From assembly GCA_025055675.1 (NCBI GenBank), contig JANWWT010000001.1, positions 620,001 through 684,000 of the forward strand: a stretch of DNA of 64,000 bases. Reading direction: 5' to 3'. This document shows positions 18,193 to 26,754 of this stretch, in pieces (position 1 is the stretch's first letter; every line of letters starts with the position of its first letter). The translations under genes and the position numbers were made by a program. This stretch comes from Pseudanabaenaceae cyanobacterium SKYG29. Its GTDB lineage: Bacteria > Cyanobacteriota > Cyanobacteriia > Pseudanabaenales > Pseudanabaenaceae. A model generated the notes under the pieces. It searched no databases. It saw only the letters and a program-made list of their open reading frames with translations, and was not told the DNA's origin.

Positions 18193-18328
18193 CAAGAGAC
18201 TAGCTAAAACTGCAAGAAGGATGTAAGACAAGACTAGAGTGTAAGTTGTAAACAAGACTGCAAATTTGCTAGATCGATTTAGATGTATACACAGGGGAAC
18301 TAGAGGAATAACATCCTCATGCTTAGTC

Positions 18329-18650
18329 ATGGCTGTCAGACAAGGTAGAAGGCAGCTCCTAGCGCCGAATTGGGGCATCATTACCAATGGTACCCATATC
18401 CAATTATTCAGGAAGCACAGCAAAGTTGTTTTCCCCGCAACAGTCTGCTTGGAATTGACGACAGAAAACGTAGATAAAGTAGTATCTTTGATCAAAGATA
18501 AGATGGATAATACTCCTCGTGCTCTGACTGTCGTAGTTTACCAATAAGACTGTAACAGAGTTAAGAAATTTAGCCAAAGCCAGGGGCATTGCTGATGTTA
18601 GCAGGATGAAAAAAGAGGAGTTAATCAAGTTGCTGCAACAGACTGATTAG
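18329..18650 (+). pseudogene. Decayed ParA-like ATPase with restriction-type N-domain and Rho_N end (internal deletion)
   Basis: The first piece reads GRRQLLAPNWGIITNGTHIQ then LFRKHSKVVFPATVCLELTT and ends PRALTVVVYQ followed by TAA at 18545-18547. In intact cyanobacterial relatives as I remember them, the tract ALTVxVY runs straight into the P-loop NNKGGVGKTT, which is missing here. The second piece, in another frame at 18549-18650, reads TVTELRNLAKARGIADVSRM and KKEELIKLLQQ, a Rho_N-type SAP-like domain. The simplest reading is one gene that lost its ATPase core. It borders the right end of the defence block, and its tail overlaps the end of the convergent GTPase gene by 26 bases. Confidence 0.55.
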
Positions 18651-19698
18651 TTAGGATGTCCTCGATCGTTTTTGTCCAATAACTGGGTAATTCTGGTTCT
18701 AGGTAGGCAGAGAGGTTAGAGCGAATAGTTTCCCACAGCTGGGGAGTCAGGGGTTGCTGAGATGACCAGGCTTGGATTGCTCCTACCAACAGAGCTAAAC
18801 TGTCGAGAACAGCCAGGCGTAACCGATCGGTGTTAAGCAGAAAGTGGTTATCCTCTGCCAGCCAGTACCAGCCCCTTGAGGGCAATATTTGGAGGAGTTG
18901 GTGGGTTTCCTGTCCAGCCAGAGAGCGCCCATAGTAGAGCTGATGGAGTTCTCCTAGAGCAATTGCCAGTAAGCCAGGGATAAAAGGACTGCGGCGGCTC
19001 GTGCTACCAGATTCGGCAATCGATCGGATAGTGGGTGTGACGATACCAACTAGGGTAGACAGGGAAACCTGCTTACGTTTTTGCCGTTCCTGCCAGCGAC
19101 TGCCTAGCAATTTCTCTAGTTCTGCCTTGAGGTCTTCTATACCCCGCAGGTCTAGCTGTACTGACAAGTCCAACTCAGGGTCAAAGCCAAAGGTACAGGT
19201 AGGGAAAATCCGCTCAATCCCCAGCGCCTGCCGCCATTGCTCCATGACCCGATCGAGGACAAAGGGTTGCCATTTGTCGTACTGATCAATTTTGTTGAGG
19301 ACGACCACTACTCTAGGACATAACTCCCGTAGGCGATCGAGATGTTGTCGTTGCCGCCCGTCCGCCGAACCCGCTACTACAAAAATACCAACATCAATAG
19401 GGGGCAGTTGCCAATCAGAGTTGTGGAGATAATCCAAGCCAGGGGTATCAATCAGACAGAGATAGGGATTGAGTTGCCAGCGTTCCAGGGTTTGGGTCAC
19501 GCCCGATTCCGCCCGCACCTTGAAAGGGGAGTTTTTGCGTGCCTTGCCCAGCAGAGCATTGAGTAAAGAACTTTTACCCGTGCTCACCTTGCCCATGACC
19601 AGGAGATGGAGGGGTAGCACTCGGTCGGCAAGGCTCTCGATTCGACCGTTGTTAGTCAATTCATGCCCAGGGGAGAAAAATTGTGGCAAGTCGTTCAT
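18625..19698 (-). CDS. Dynamin/Era-like GTPase of unknown role
   Basis: A 357-residue protein with an N-terminal TRAFAC-class GTPase domain: P-loop GKVSTGKS (residues 36-43), G3 DTPG (84-87) and G4 NKID (135-138). After about residue 190 comes a helical region with a hydrophobic stretch (FIPGLLAIALGELHQLYYG) that may touch the membrane. The long C-terminal half is typical of cyanobacterial GTPases of the YeeP/Era-like group, whose function is not established. Transcribed away from the rhomboid gene with 69 bases between starts. Its stop lies inside the neighbouring decayed Rho_N fragment, so its own end is where the island meets the core genome. Confidence 0.8.
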   Translation of the reverse strand: MNDLPQFFSPGHELTNNGRIESLADRVLPLHLLVMGKVSTGKSSLLNALLGKARKNSPFKVRAESGVTQTLERWQLNPYLCLIDTPGLDYLHNSDWQLPPIDVGIFVVAGSADGRQRQHLDRLRELCPRVVVVLNKIDQYDKWQPFVLDRVMEQWRQALGIERIFPTCTFGFDPELDLSVQLDLRGIEDLKAELEKLLGSRWQERQKRKQVSLSTLVGIVTPTIRSIAESGSTSRRSPFIPGLLAIALGELHQLYYGRSLAGQETHQLLQILPSRGWYWLAEDNHFLLNTDRLRLAVLDSLALLVGAIQAWSSQQPLTPQLWETIRSNLSAYLEPELPSYWTKTIEDILTNQSVAAT

Positions 19699-19767
19699 TC
19701 CTCACATTATAGCGCCCTATTCAGGAAATAATATTAAGATAACCCGATCGGAGCTGCTAGTTGCGCC

Positions 19768-20412
19768 ATGCTTCCCCTTTATGATGACAATCCCACCCGC
19801 ACGACCCCCATCGTAGTCTATACTCTGGTTATTTGCAACGTGGCAATCTTTTTGTATCAGGTTTTTAACCTCAGCAATCAAGTTTTAGCTAGTATGTTTT
19901 TTGATACTTGGGCGGTGGTACCAAAACAACTATTTAGCGCCCCTAACCGCGAATATTTTACTCTAATTAGTTATCAATTTTTGCATGGGGGATGGGGTCA
20001 TATTATCGGCAATATGTGGTATCTGTGGATTTTTGGCAACAATGTGGAAGACTATTTAGGCAAATTCAGGTTTATATTTTTCTATTTAGCCTGTGGCGTG
20101 GTTGCGGCAGTAGTACAGTCCATTTTCTCTGCTAATGTCAACGTGCCGTTAGTGGGGGCAAGTGGTTCCGTATCAGGAGTGATGGGGGCGTACATTACCA
20201 AATACCCTCGTGCTATAGTATTTACTCTTATTCCCCCTATTTTTATTGTTCCTTTACCTGCTGTAATTTTGCTAGGCTTTTGGATATTGGGACAGACAGT
20301 CTATGCCTTCACTGCGCTGCATTCTAATGTGGCATTTATTGCCCATGTCGCTGGCTTTGTTGCAGGGATGGTATTGGTAAGAACGTTCAGTGATGAGGGT
20401 GATGAAGCATGA
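19768..20412 (+). CDS. Rhomboid family intramembrane serine protease
   Basis: A 214-residue polytopic membrane protein with six or so hydrophobic segments. HGGWGHIIGNMWYLWIFG (73-90) is the conserved H-x(8)-N region on TM2, GASGSVSG holds the catalytic S132, and HVAGFVAG the catalytic H193. Rhomboids cut transmembrane substrates within the bilayer; the substrate is unknown. Its TGA overlaps the ATG of the next gene (ABC ATPase) by four bases, so the two are translationally coupled. Confidence 0.92.
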   Translation: MLPLYDDNPTRTTPIVVYTLVICNVAIFLYQVFNLSNQVLASMFFDTWAVVPKQLFSAPNREYFTLISYQFLHGGWGHIIGNMWYLWIFGNNVEDYLGKFRFIFFYLACGVVAAVVQSIFSANVNVPLVGASGSVSGVMGAYITKYPRAIVFTLIPPIFIVPLPAVILLGFWILGQTVYAFTALHSNVAFIAHVAGFVAGMVLVRTFSDEGDEA

Positions 20413-21134
20413 ATGATGCCTTACTCCTTACCGTCAACAATTTGTATGGCGGCTATGTACCAGAAGTGGATATATTACAGGGGGTTTCCCTTTTTGTGCA
20501 ACCAGGGGAATTAGTGACAATTATTGGTGCTAACGGTGCTGGTAAATCCACATTGGCAAGGGCAATATTTGGCTTGATGCGTGTCAGTCAGGGGGAGATT
20601 ACATTTGATGGCAGACCGATCGTGGGCTTACCCCCTGAACAATTGGTGCGATTAGGGATGGGTTATGTGCCACAGGTTGCCAATGTTTTCCCCTCTTTAA
20701 CTATCAATGAAAATTTAGAGATGGGAGCATTTACTAGCAAGCAGGATACAAGGGCAAAGAAGGAAGAAATTTACAGTATATTCCCTACTTTGGCGCGCAA
20801 ACAAAGGCAAAAGGCGGGTACTCTTTCAGGGGGTGAGCGACAGATGTTAGCAATGGGACGGGCACTGATGGTATCCCCCAAACTGCTAATCCTAGATGAA
20901 CCTTCTGCCGCTTTGTCCCCAATTTTGGTCAAGGAGATTTTTCAGTTAATCTTGCGCATTAAGGAACAGGGTACAGCAATTTTACTAGTAGAACAAAATG
21001 CCCGCCAGGCGCTAGCGATTGCCGATCGGGGGTATGTAATGGATAGTGGCAAAGTTGCGTTTACTGATACGGGCAAGGCTCTGTTAGATAATCCCAAAGT
21101 GGTGGAACTCTATCTCGGTTTTAGTGATGACTAA
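20409..21134 (+). CDS. livF: ABC transporter ATPase, LivF type (branched-chain/neutral amino acid or urea)
   Basis: A 241-residue ATPase with Walker A GANGAGKST (40-48), ABC signature TLSGGERQMLAMGRALM, Walker B LLILDEPSAAL and the switch histidine position replaced by the LivF-typical LLVEQNARQAL (Q rather than H nearby). PEQLVRLGMGYVPQVANVFP is the LivF-type Q-loop. In cyanobacteria such subunits serve the N-I neutral amino acid (NatE-like) or urea permease. No permease, LivG or binding protein lies nearby, so the partner subunits are elsewhere. The next gene overlaps its end by 8 bases. Confidence 0.85.
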   Translation: MNDALLLTVNNLYGGYVPEVDILQGVSLFVQPGELVTIIGANGAGKSTLARAIFGLMRVSQGEITFDGRPIVGLPPEQLVRLGMGYVPQVANVFPSLTINENLEMGAFTSKQDTRAKKEEIYSIFPTLARKQRQKAGTLSGGERQMLAMGRALMVSPKLLILDEPSAALSPILVKEIFQLILRIKEQGTAILLVEQNARQALAIADRGYVMDSGKVAFTDTGKALLDNPKVVELYLGFSDD

Positions 21135-21879
21135 GGTAAATTTCTTGATTGTCGGCACCCAAAAGGGAGGTACAACAGCTCTAGCTAAATTTCTCAGCCA
21201 ACATCCTGATATTTGTCTAGCTCCTGTCAAGGAAGTGCATTTCTTTGACTACGATCGCCATTACCATTTAGGCATAGATTACTACCACAGTTTTTTCCCT
21301 AACTACAGGGGGCAAAAGTTAATCGGGGAAGCAACACCAATTTATATGTATTTACCCCACATTGCCCCTCGCATTGCTGAATATAATCCCCAGATGAAAT
21401 TAATTGTTTTGCTGCGAAATCCCATCGATCGGGCCTATTCCCACTACCAAATGGAGTTACAAAGACAGTGGGAAATTTTGCCTTTTGCCGTTGCAATTGC
21501 CCTAGAGCCGCTGCGGCTGTCATTACCGCAAAATTTGGACGCAGAAAAAACAGCTAAACGGGTATGTTCCTATTGCCATCGCGGTTTTTATACTGCCCAA
21601 TTACGGAATTTATATCGCTATTTCCCCAGGGAGCAGGTGTTAGTTTTGTTGCAGGAGGATTTAGCTAACGACCACTCAAGTACCCTAGAAAAAGTCTACG
21701 CCTTCTTAGGTGTGGAAAGTCCTCCCCAACTGCCCCCACCAGACCGAGTTTTAGTCGGCAATTATCAGCCCCTCTCCCCCTGGCTGCGCCAAATTCTCAA
21801 ACAGTATTTTAGAAGGGAGATAGAAAATTTACAGCGCTTACTCGATCGGGACTTAAGCCATTGGCTCAAGAGCGGGTGA
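21127..21879 (+). CDS. Sulfotransferase domain protein
   Basis: A 250-residue protein beginning MTKVNFLIVGTQKGGTTALA; GTQKGGTT (10-17) is the 5'-phosphosulfate loop that binds PAPS, and LIVLLRNPIDRAYSHY is the 3'-phosphate motif. The C-terminal DRDLSHWLK is a usual ending of this family, so the protein looks complete. It transfers sulfate from PAPS to a hydroxyl, often on a sugar or lipid; the acceptor is unknown. I start at ATG 21127, not the adjacent GTG at 21124. The last three codons lie inside the tRNA-Gly gene on the other strand, an unusual overlap. Confidence 0.85.
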   Translation: MTKVNFLIVGTQKGGTTALAKFLSQHPDICLAPVKEVHFFDYDRHYHLGIDYYHSFFPNYRGQKLIGEATPIYMYLPHIAPRIAEYNPQMKLIVLLRNPIDRAYSHYQMELQRQWEILPFAVAIALEPLRLSLPQNLDAEKTAKRVCSYCHRGFYTAQLRNLYRYFPREQVLVLLQEDLANDHSSTLEKVYAFLGVESPPQLPPPDRVLVGNYQPLSPWLRQILKQYFRREIENLQRLLDRDLSHWLKSG

Positions 21880-21942
21880 TGGGACTCGAACCCACGACAT
21901 TCAGCTTGGGAAGCTGACGTTCTACCACTGAACTACACCCGC
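21871..21942 (-). tRNA. tRNA-Gly (anticodon CCC)
   Basis: Read on the minus strand, 72 bases fold as a cloverleaf: acceptor GCGGGTG/CACCCGC with discriminator T, D-arm around TAGTTCAGTGGTAGA, anticodon stem TCAGC/GCTGA with loop TTCCCAA (anticodon CCC), and a T-arm with GTGGGTTCGAGTCCCAT. No CCA is encoded. The 3' acceptor bases overlap the stop codon of the convergent sulfotransferase gene. Confidence 0.95.
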
Positions 21943-21959
21943 AGTAGTCCCCTATTGTA

Positions 21960-22682
21960 CTACACTTCCGCTAAAAATTTGTCGTACTGCTCGCCAATCT
22001 CCTTGACTGCCACTTCAAAGAAGCGTTTGCCGTGTTCTACAGTCGCCAGGGAGGGGTCAGACCCCATACGTCCATCGGGATAGCGTTGGCGAAAGTCCTG
22101 GGGGCTATAGATTTTCACACCCACGTTAGGCAGGGGAGCCAGCTCTGCCTGTTTGATGGCTTCAGGGTAGGCATACATAGTGAGAGCAATTTCGCTGGGC
22201 GTGGCGTGGAAACCTTCCCGATCGCCGTAGAGTTCCTTTGCCAGTTTGCTGACCTCGGGACCAACCCACCAATTGGCAATCTGACAGCGGATGTGGGGTA
22301 AGTCACTGTAGAGTTCACAAAAGGCAGTACGCATAATGTTAATATTGCCGCCATGCCCATTGATAAAGAAAAAGCGCGTAAAGCCATGTCTTGCCAGGGA
22401 GGTGATATAATCCCGCAACACCAGAATTAACGTGGTAGGACGTAGACTAATTGTGCCTGGAAAAGCTGTGTGGTGCTCCGCCATCCCGATCGTGATAGTA
22501 GAACCCACCATGACATCCCGTTGAGCACTGATGCCTTTAGCGATCGTTTCCGCACAGATAAAATCCGTACCAATTAAGCCCGTTGGACCGTGTTGTTCTG
22601 TGGAACCAATGGGAATGATGATACCCTGAGACCGCTGCAGGTAAGCTTCAACTTCTTGCCAAGTGGAAAGATATAGGAGCAT
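21960..22682 (-). CDS. Creatininase family amidohydrolase
   Basis: A 240-residue protein of the creatininase/MftE superfamily: GIIIPIGSTEQHGPTGLIG (metal ligands E and H), then FFINGHGGN and the downstream MGSDPSLATVEHG with the final E-H pair. Members are Zn/Mn amidohydrolases acting on creatinine, formamidopyrimidines or mycofactocin-type peptides; the substrate here is unknown. The open frame extends 80 codons further upstream to 22922, but that part overlaps the divergent TPR gene and does not look like the family, so I start at ATG 22682, which gives the usual length. Confidence 0.85.
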   Translation of the reverse strand: MLLYLSTWQEVEAYLQRSQGIIIPIGSTEQHGPTGLIGTDFICAETIAKGISAQRDVMVGSTITIGMAEHHTAFPGTISLRPTTLILVLRDYITSLARHGFTRFFFINGHGGNINIMRTAFCELYSDLPHIRCQIANWWVGPEVSKLAKELYGDREGFHATPSEIALTMYAYPEAIKQAELAPLPNVGVKIYSPQDFRQRYPDGRMGSDPSLATVEHGKRFFEVAVKEIGEQYDKFLAEV

Positions 22683-22755
22683 AGACACAGTTGCTAGAGT
22701 CAGGGGAATTGTAACATAGGCTAAAATAAACAAGGCGTTTAGGGGGATACCGATC

Positions 22756-23553
22756 GTGGCACAAAGGACAGCGCGGCAGTGGATTATTGCTATCTTTTCT
22801 GTTCTGATTTCCCTGTCTTTTCTGGGTGTATCTGTTGTTCCTCTAGTTATTAGTATTCTGTCACCCCCTGCCCCTAAACCTGCCCCCCAGGAAACCACCC
22901 TTTCACCAGAGGAGAAAATCAAGGTAGAGATTGCTAGCTACGAAAAAGTTTTGGCGAAAGAACCTACGAATCAGTTTGCCCTAGAAAATATTGTGCAATT
23001 GAAAACTCAAATTGGTGACATCAAAGGTACAATTCCCTATCTACAAACCCTAGCCAATACCTACCCCGAACAAACGGTCTATCGCCTAACTCTAGCTCGC
23101 ACCTATCAGCAACTACAAGAGACAGACAAAGCAATTACGGAATATCGCAATGTGTTGGCAATCGAACCCAGTAATCTCAATGCTTTGCAGCAGTTAGTAG
23201 AGACTGAATTATCCCTCAATCGTGTGGACAGCGCCATTGACTTGTTGCAAGCAGCGATCGAAAAATCAGAAGCAGCGAACAAAATCAAACCTAACAGTGC
23301 TGATGTCGCCAGTGTCAAACTATTTTTAGGGGATACCTATCTGCAATTAAAGCGATTCGATGAGGCGGAAGCAACATATCGGTCTGTGAAAGAATCTGAC
23401 CCCAAAGATTTTCGCCCCATACTGGGAGAGGCGTTTATTAAACGGGAATTACAGCAGGAAGAAGAAGCGCAAAAACTGTTTGCCAAGGCAAAAGAAATGG
23501 CACCAGAGCAATTCCACAGCCGTATTGATGAATTAGCTAAACCCGACAAATGA
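22756..23553 (+). CDS. Membrane-anchored TPR protein
   Basis: A 265-residue protein starting at GTG. A transmembrane anchor ([20 protein letters not shown], about 13-32) is followed by a Pro-rich linker and then about four to five TPR units from residue 50 to the end ([37 protein letters not shown] and others). TPRs are protein-binding scaffolds; cyanobacterial proteins of this shape are often thylakoid assembly or transport factors, but nothing here fixes the role. Its TGA overlaps the ATG of radC by four bases. Confidence 0.75.
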   Translation: MAQRTARQWIIAIFSVLISLSFLGVSVVPLVISILSPPAPKPAPQETTLSPEEKIKVEIASYEKVLAKEPTNQFALENIVQLKTQIGDIKGTIPYLQTLANTYPEQTVYRLTLARTYQQLQETDKAITEYRNVLAIEPSNLNALQQLVETELSLNRVDSAIDLLQAAIEKSEAANKIKPNSADVASVKLFLGDTYLQLKRFDEAEATYRSVKESDPKDFRPILGEAFIKRELQQEEEAQKLFAKAKEMAPEQFHSRIDELAKPDK

Positions 23554-24263
23554 CTTATTCTCTGCGCATTAAAGACCTAACTGCCGCCGATCGTCCCCGT
23601 GAAAGATTGCTAGCGCAAGGGGTCAGTGCTCTGTCCAACGCTGAATTATTAGCTATTCTCCTGGGGACAGGTTCAGGCAAACTATCTGCTGTTGGGTTGG
23701 GACAGTTAATCTTACAAACGATCGCAAAAGACGAGAAAGCTGATCCCCTCCCCTATTTGCAGAATATTTCTGCTGAAGTTTTGATGCAAATTCCAGGGGT
23801 AGGACCCGCCAAAGCCACAACAATTTTAGCGGCAATTGAATTAGGTAAGCGAGTGTTTTTTAGCCGTCCCCCCGATCGGACAGAGGTGACAGAACCGAGC
23901 ATAGCGGCTAATGCTTTGAGCCATATTCTTATGTGGCAACCCCAGGAAAGATTAGCAGTCTTGTTACTAGACCATCGTAATCGCATTATTGCCCAGAAGC
24001 TAATTACTATCGGTACTGTCAATGAAACGATCGCCCATCCTAGAGACATTTTTGGGGAGGTTTTACGGCAGGGGGCAGTGAAATTAATTTTAGGGCACAA
24101 TCATCCCAGCGGTAATACTGATCCCAGTCCCGAAGATATTAGATTAACCCGTCAATTATTGCAGGCGGCGAAAATTTTGGACATTCCCTTACTCGATCAT
24201 TTAATCCTAGGTAATGGTACATTTACCAGTATGCGCAGTGTGACAAATCTGTGGGAGGAGTGA
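23550..24263 (+). CDS. radC: RadC family JAB-domain protein
   Basis: A 237-residue protein of the full RadC length. The N-terminal half has a helix-hairpin-helix (IPGVGPAKA, 81-89), and the C-terminal half is the JAB/MPN domain with the metal motif [14 protein letters not shown] (H183, H185, D191). Historically named a DNA repair protein, its role is disputed; the metal-binding motif is intact. Coupled to the upstream TPR gene (ATGA) and to the downstream HAD gene (TGATG). Confidence 0.93.
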   Translation: MTYSLRIKDLTAADRPRERLLAQGVSALSNAELLAILLGTGSGKLSAVGLGQLILQTIAKDEKADPLPYLQNISAEVLMQIPGVGPAKATTILAAIELGKRVFFSRPPDRTEVTEPSIAANALSHILMWQPQERLAVLLLDHRNRIIAQKLITIGTVNETIAHPRDIFGEVLRQGAVKLILGHNHPSGNTDPSPEDIRLTRQLLQAAKILDIPLLDHLILGNGTFTSMRSVTNLWEE

Positions 24264-24886
24264 TGCTTAAAAACATTATTTTTGATTTGGGTGGGGTGAT
24301 TTATCAACTGGATTTCCCCCGCTTTAACCACAACCTCCGCGCTCTGCAACGGCAGGCACAGGATACACCCATTTATTCCCGTCTCCATCAACCCCCTGTC
24401 TTTTCTGACTATGAACGGGGCACGATCGATACCCCCACTTTCCGCGCACGGATGCGCACCGAGTTAAATTTAGTCGCCACTGATGCCGAAATTGATCAAG
24501 CTTGGAATTCCCTTCTCGTCGGTGTATTTCCTGACCGTAAACAACTACTCAGTCAACTGAAACCCCACTATAAACTAGCTCTGCTGAGCAATATCAATGA
24601 CCTACATTTAGAGTACGTGCAAAGGGACTGTGGAGAAATTTTTAACTTGTTTGATCACTGCTTTTTCTCCTGTGAGCTGGGTACTAGAAAACCCGAACCG
24701 CAAATTTTTCAAATCGTCCTCGATCGCATGGGATTTCTCCCCCAGGAAACCTTGTTTATTGATGATTCACCCCCTAATGTGGTGGGGGCAGAAAAATTAG
24801 GAATTGTTAGCATTTGTCTCACCGATCCCAATCAGTTATTGGCTATTTTGCAGCAGCACTGTGGTCAGATTTTACTCCCTAGCTGA
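24263..24886 (+). CDS. HAD-superfamily (subfamily IA) phosphatase
   Basis: A 207-residue protein. Motif I is IIFDLGGVIY with nucleophile D8; the +2 position is Gly rather than the general acid Asp, as in the YihX/FDLGGV subgroup. Motif II is LALLSNIND, motif III the lysine in GTRKPEPQIFQ, and motif IV FIDDSPPNVVGAE. It probably removes phosphate from a small metabolite. The start is ATG 24263, preceded by GGGAGGAG and overlapping the radC stop as TGATG. Confidence 0.88.
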   Translation: MLKNIIFDLGGVIYQLDFPRFNHNLRALQRQAQDTPIYSRLHQPPVFSDYERGTIDTPTFRARMRTELNLVATDAEIDQAWNSLLVGVFPDRKQLLSQLKPHYKLALLSNINDLHLEYVQRDCGEIFNLFDHCFFSCELGTRKPEPQIFQIVLDRMGFLPQETLFIDDSPPNVVGAEKLGIVSICLTDPNQLLAILQQHCGQILLPS

Positions 24887-24952
24887 ACAGACTTGTACCG
24901 AAACAGACATTTAGTTCTACAATTTTAGGTGAGGATGTAACCACAAATCTGT

Positions 24953-25546
24953 ATGACCGATCGGATTGCCCAAGTTCAGCGCCAAACGGGAGAAACCTAT
25001 GTTGATGTGACCCTCAATCTCGATGGCACAGGGAAGGCGGAGATTGACACGGGTATTCCTTTTTTAGACCATATGTTGCACCAACTGTCCTCCCATAGTT
25101 TGATCGACTTGAGAATTAAGGCAAAAGGAGACTTGCACATCGATGACCACCATACCAATGAAGATGTGGGTATTACCCTAGGTCAATGTCTCAGTAAGGC
25201 ATTGGGCGATCGGAAAGGCATTCAGCGCTTTGGTCATTTTTTGGCACCCTTGGATGAAGCATTGATTGAAGTGGCATTGGATTTTTCTGGTCGCCCCTAT
25301 TTGGTTTACGGGTTGCAAATTCCCACCGATCGGGTTGGCACCTATGACACGCAATTAGTACGGGAATTCTATCAGGGTTTGGTCAATCACGCCCAAATTA
25401 CCCTCCATCTGCGGCAGTTAGGGGGGATCAATTCCCACCATATTATCGAAGCCTCTTTCAAAGCCTTTGCCCGTGCGCTGCGGATGGCAGTTGCCCTTGA
25501 TCCCAGACGGCTAGGGGAGGTTCCCAGTTCTAAAGGGTTACTCTAG
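24953..25546 (+). CDS. hisB: Imidazoleglycerol-phosphate dehydratase
   Basis: A 197-residue single-domain HisB, the normal length for the monofunctional enzyme. The metal-binding motifs [12 protein letters not shown] and (C-terminal) [17 protein letters not shown] are intact, and [13 protein letters not shown] is the conserved N-terminal segment. It converts imidazole glycerol phosphate to imidazole acetol phosphate, the sixth step of histidine synthesis (two Mn per site). The other his gene in the window, hisG, is about 17 kb away, so the pathway is dispersed, as is common in cyanobacteria. Confidence 0.97.
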   Translation: MTDRIAQVQRQTGETYVDVTLNLDGTGKAEIDTGIPFLDHMLHQLSSHSLIDLRIKAKGDLHIDDHHTNEDVGITLGQCLSKALGDRKGIQRFGHFLAPLDEALIEVALDFSGRPYLVYGLQIPTDRVGTYDTQLVREFYQGLVNHAQITLHLRQLGGINSHHIIEASFKAFARALRMAVALDPRRLGEVPSSKGLL

Positions 25547-25755
25547 TGTTTCCAAGAATAGCCAATGGCAAGACTGAGCTAGCTATCAGGACAGAAAAAA
25601 TACAAACAGCTTTATGGAATGCCTAGTTTTGTTTAATCATTGGTCGATACTTGAGGATGCTAGTTTTACAATAGTAGCCCGAAGGCTAGAGTAAATGTAC
25701 AGCTATTTTTCGCTGAGGGTATCAGCACTGAGGAGTTAAGTCAGGGAGGGGAAAT

Positions 25756-26754
25756 ATGTACGCCGTAGTGATGACAGGGATAGGAGAGCCAGAGGTTTTA
25801 CAATACCAGTCTGTGCCCGATCCGATTATTAAATCGCCGACAGAAATGTTGGTAAAGTTAAAAGCAGCAAGTGTGAATCCCATTGATACTAAACTGCGGC
25901 AGCGGGGCAATTTCTATAAACAAATACCAGCAATTTTAGGCTGTGACGGGGCAGGTATTGTGGAAGCCGTAGGTAGTGCTGTCACCAAATTTAAGGTGGG
26001 AGATGCTGTCTATTTTTGCCATGGCGGGCTGGGTAAACACCAGGGCAACTATGCGGAATACACCACGATCGAGGAGGATTTAGCCGCCCTCAAACCTACT
26101 TCTCTCTCTTTTGTAGAAGCTGCAGCAGCTCCCCTAGTCCTAATCACAGCTTGGGAGGCTTTGTACGATCGGGCCCGTTTGGCGGACAACAAGAAAGTCC
26201 TCATCCATGGTGGGGCAGGGGGAGTTGGTCACATGGCAATTCAATTGGCAAAGCACAAGGATGCTATGGTTGCTACTACTGTCAGTTCCCAGGAAAAAGC
26301 AGAATTTTGTCTATCTCTATGTCCAGATGTCTATCCCATTTTTTACAAACAGAGGGATTTCGTGGCAGCAACTATGCAATGGACAAATGGGGAAGGTGTA
26401 GCGGTTGCCTTTGATACGGTGGGGGGCAAGGTACTGGAGCAAACCTTTGCGGCAGTGGAAATCTACGGTGATGTCGTGACGATTTTAGCCCCTGATGCTG
26501 ACACGAACTGGAAGGTAGCAAGGGATAGAAATTTGCGTATTAGTTTAGAGTTGATGTTGACACCTATGCTGCAAGAAAGACGGGATTTACAAAAACGCCA
26601 AGTGCAGATTTTAGAACAAGCCCGATCGTTATTTGACAGTGGTAAGCTTACAGTCAAGGTAGGAGAACAGCTACCCCTCAAGGAGGCGGCACAGGCTCAT
26701 GCTCTTCTGGCTGGGGGTAAGGTAAAGGGTAAAGTAGTGCTAATTCCTAACTAG
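25756..26754 (+). CDS. Zinc-independent quinone oxidoreductase/alcohol dehydrogenase-like MDR protein
   Basis: A 332-residue medium-chain dehydrogenase/reductase. GROES-like N-domain (ILGCDGAGIVEAVGSAVTKF) and Rossmann domain with VLIHGGAGGVGHMAIQLAK, the NADPH-binding AxxGGVG form of the quinone oxidoreductase (zeta-crystallin) branch. Catalytic zinc ligands are not evident. Likely an NADPH-dependent reductase of quinones or enals. AGGGAGGGG precedes ATG. Its end overlaps the convergent cca gene by 8 bases. The 209-base spacer upstream of it holds only a small TAGCC-CGAA-GGCTA hairpin near 25677. Confidence 0.88.
   Translation: MYAVVMTGIGEPEVLQYQSVPDPIIKSPTEMLVKLKAASVNPIDTKLRQRGNFYKQIPAILGCDGAGIVEAVGSAVTKFKVGDAVYFCHGGLGKHQGNYAEYTTIEEDLAALKPTSLSFVEAAAAPLVLITAWEALYDRARLADNKKVLIHGGAGGVGHMAIQLAKHKDAMVATTVSSQEKAEFCLSLCPDVYPIFYKQRDFVAATMQWTNGEGVAVAFDTVGGKVLEQTFAAVEIYGDVVTILAPDADTNWKVARDRNLRISLELMLTPMLQERRDLQKRQVQILEQARSLFDSGKLTVKVGEQLPLKEAAQAHALLAGGKVKGKVVLIPN

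Noticed and set aside
22683-22922. N-terminal extension of the creatininase gene
   Set aside because: It overlaps the divergent TPR gene and does not look like the family; ATG 22682 gives the usual length.
25675-25695. TAGCC-CGAA-GGCTA hairpin as a terminator or riboswitch
   Set aside because: Stem of five pairs, no T-tract and no recognisable aptamer.
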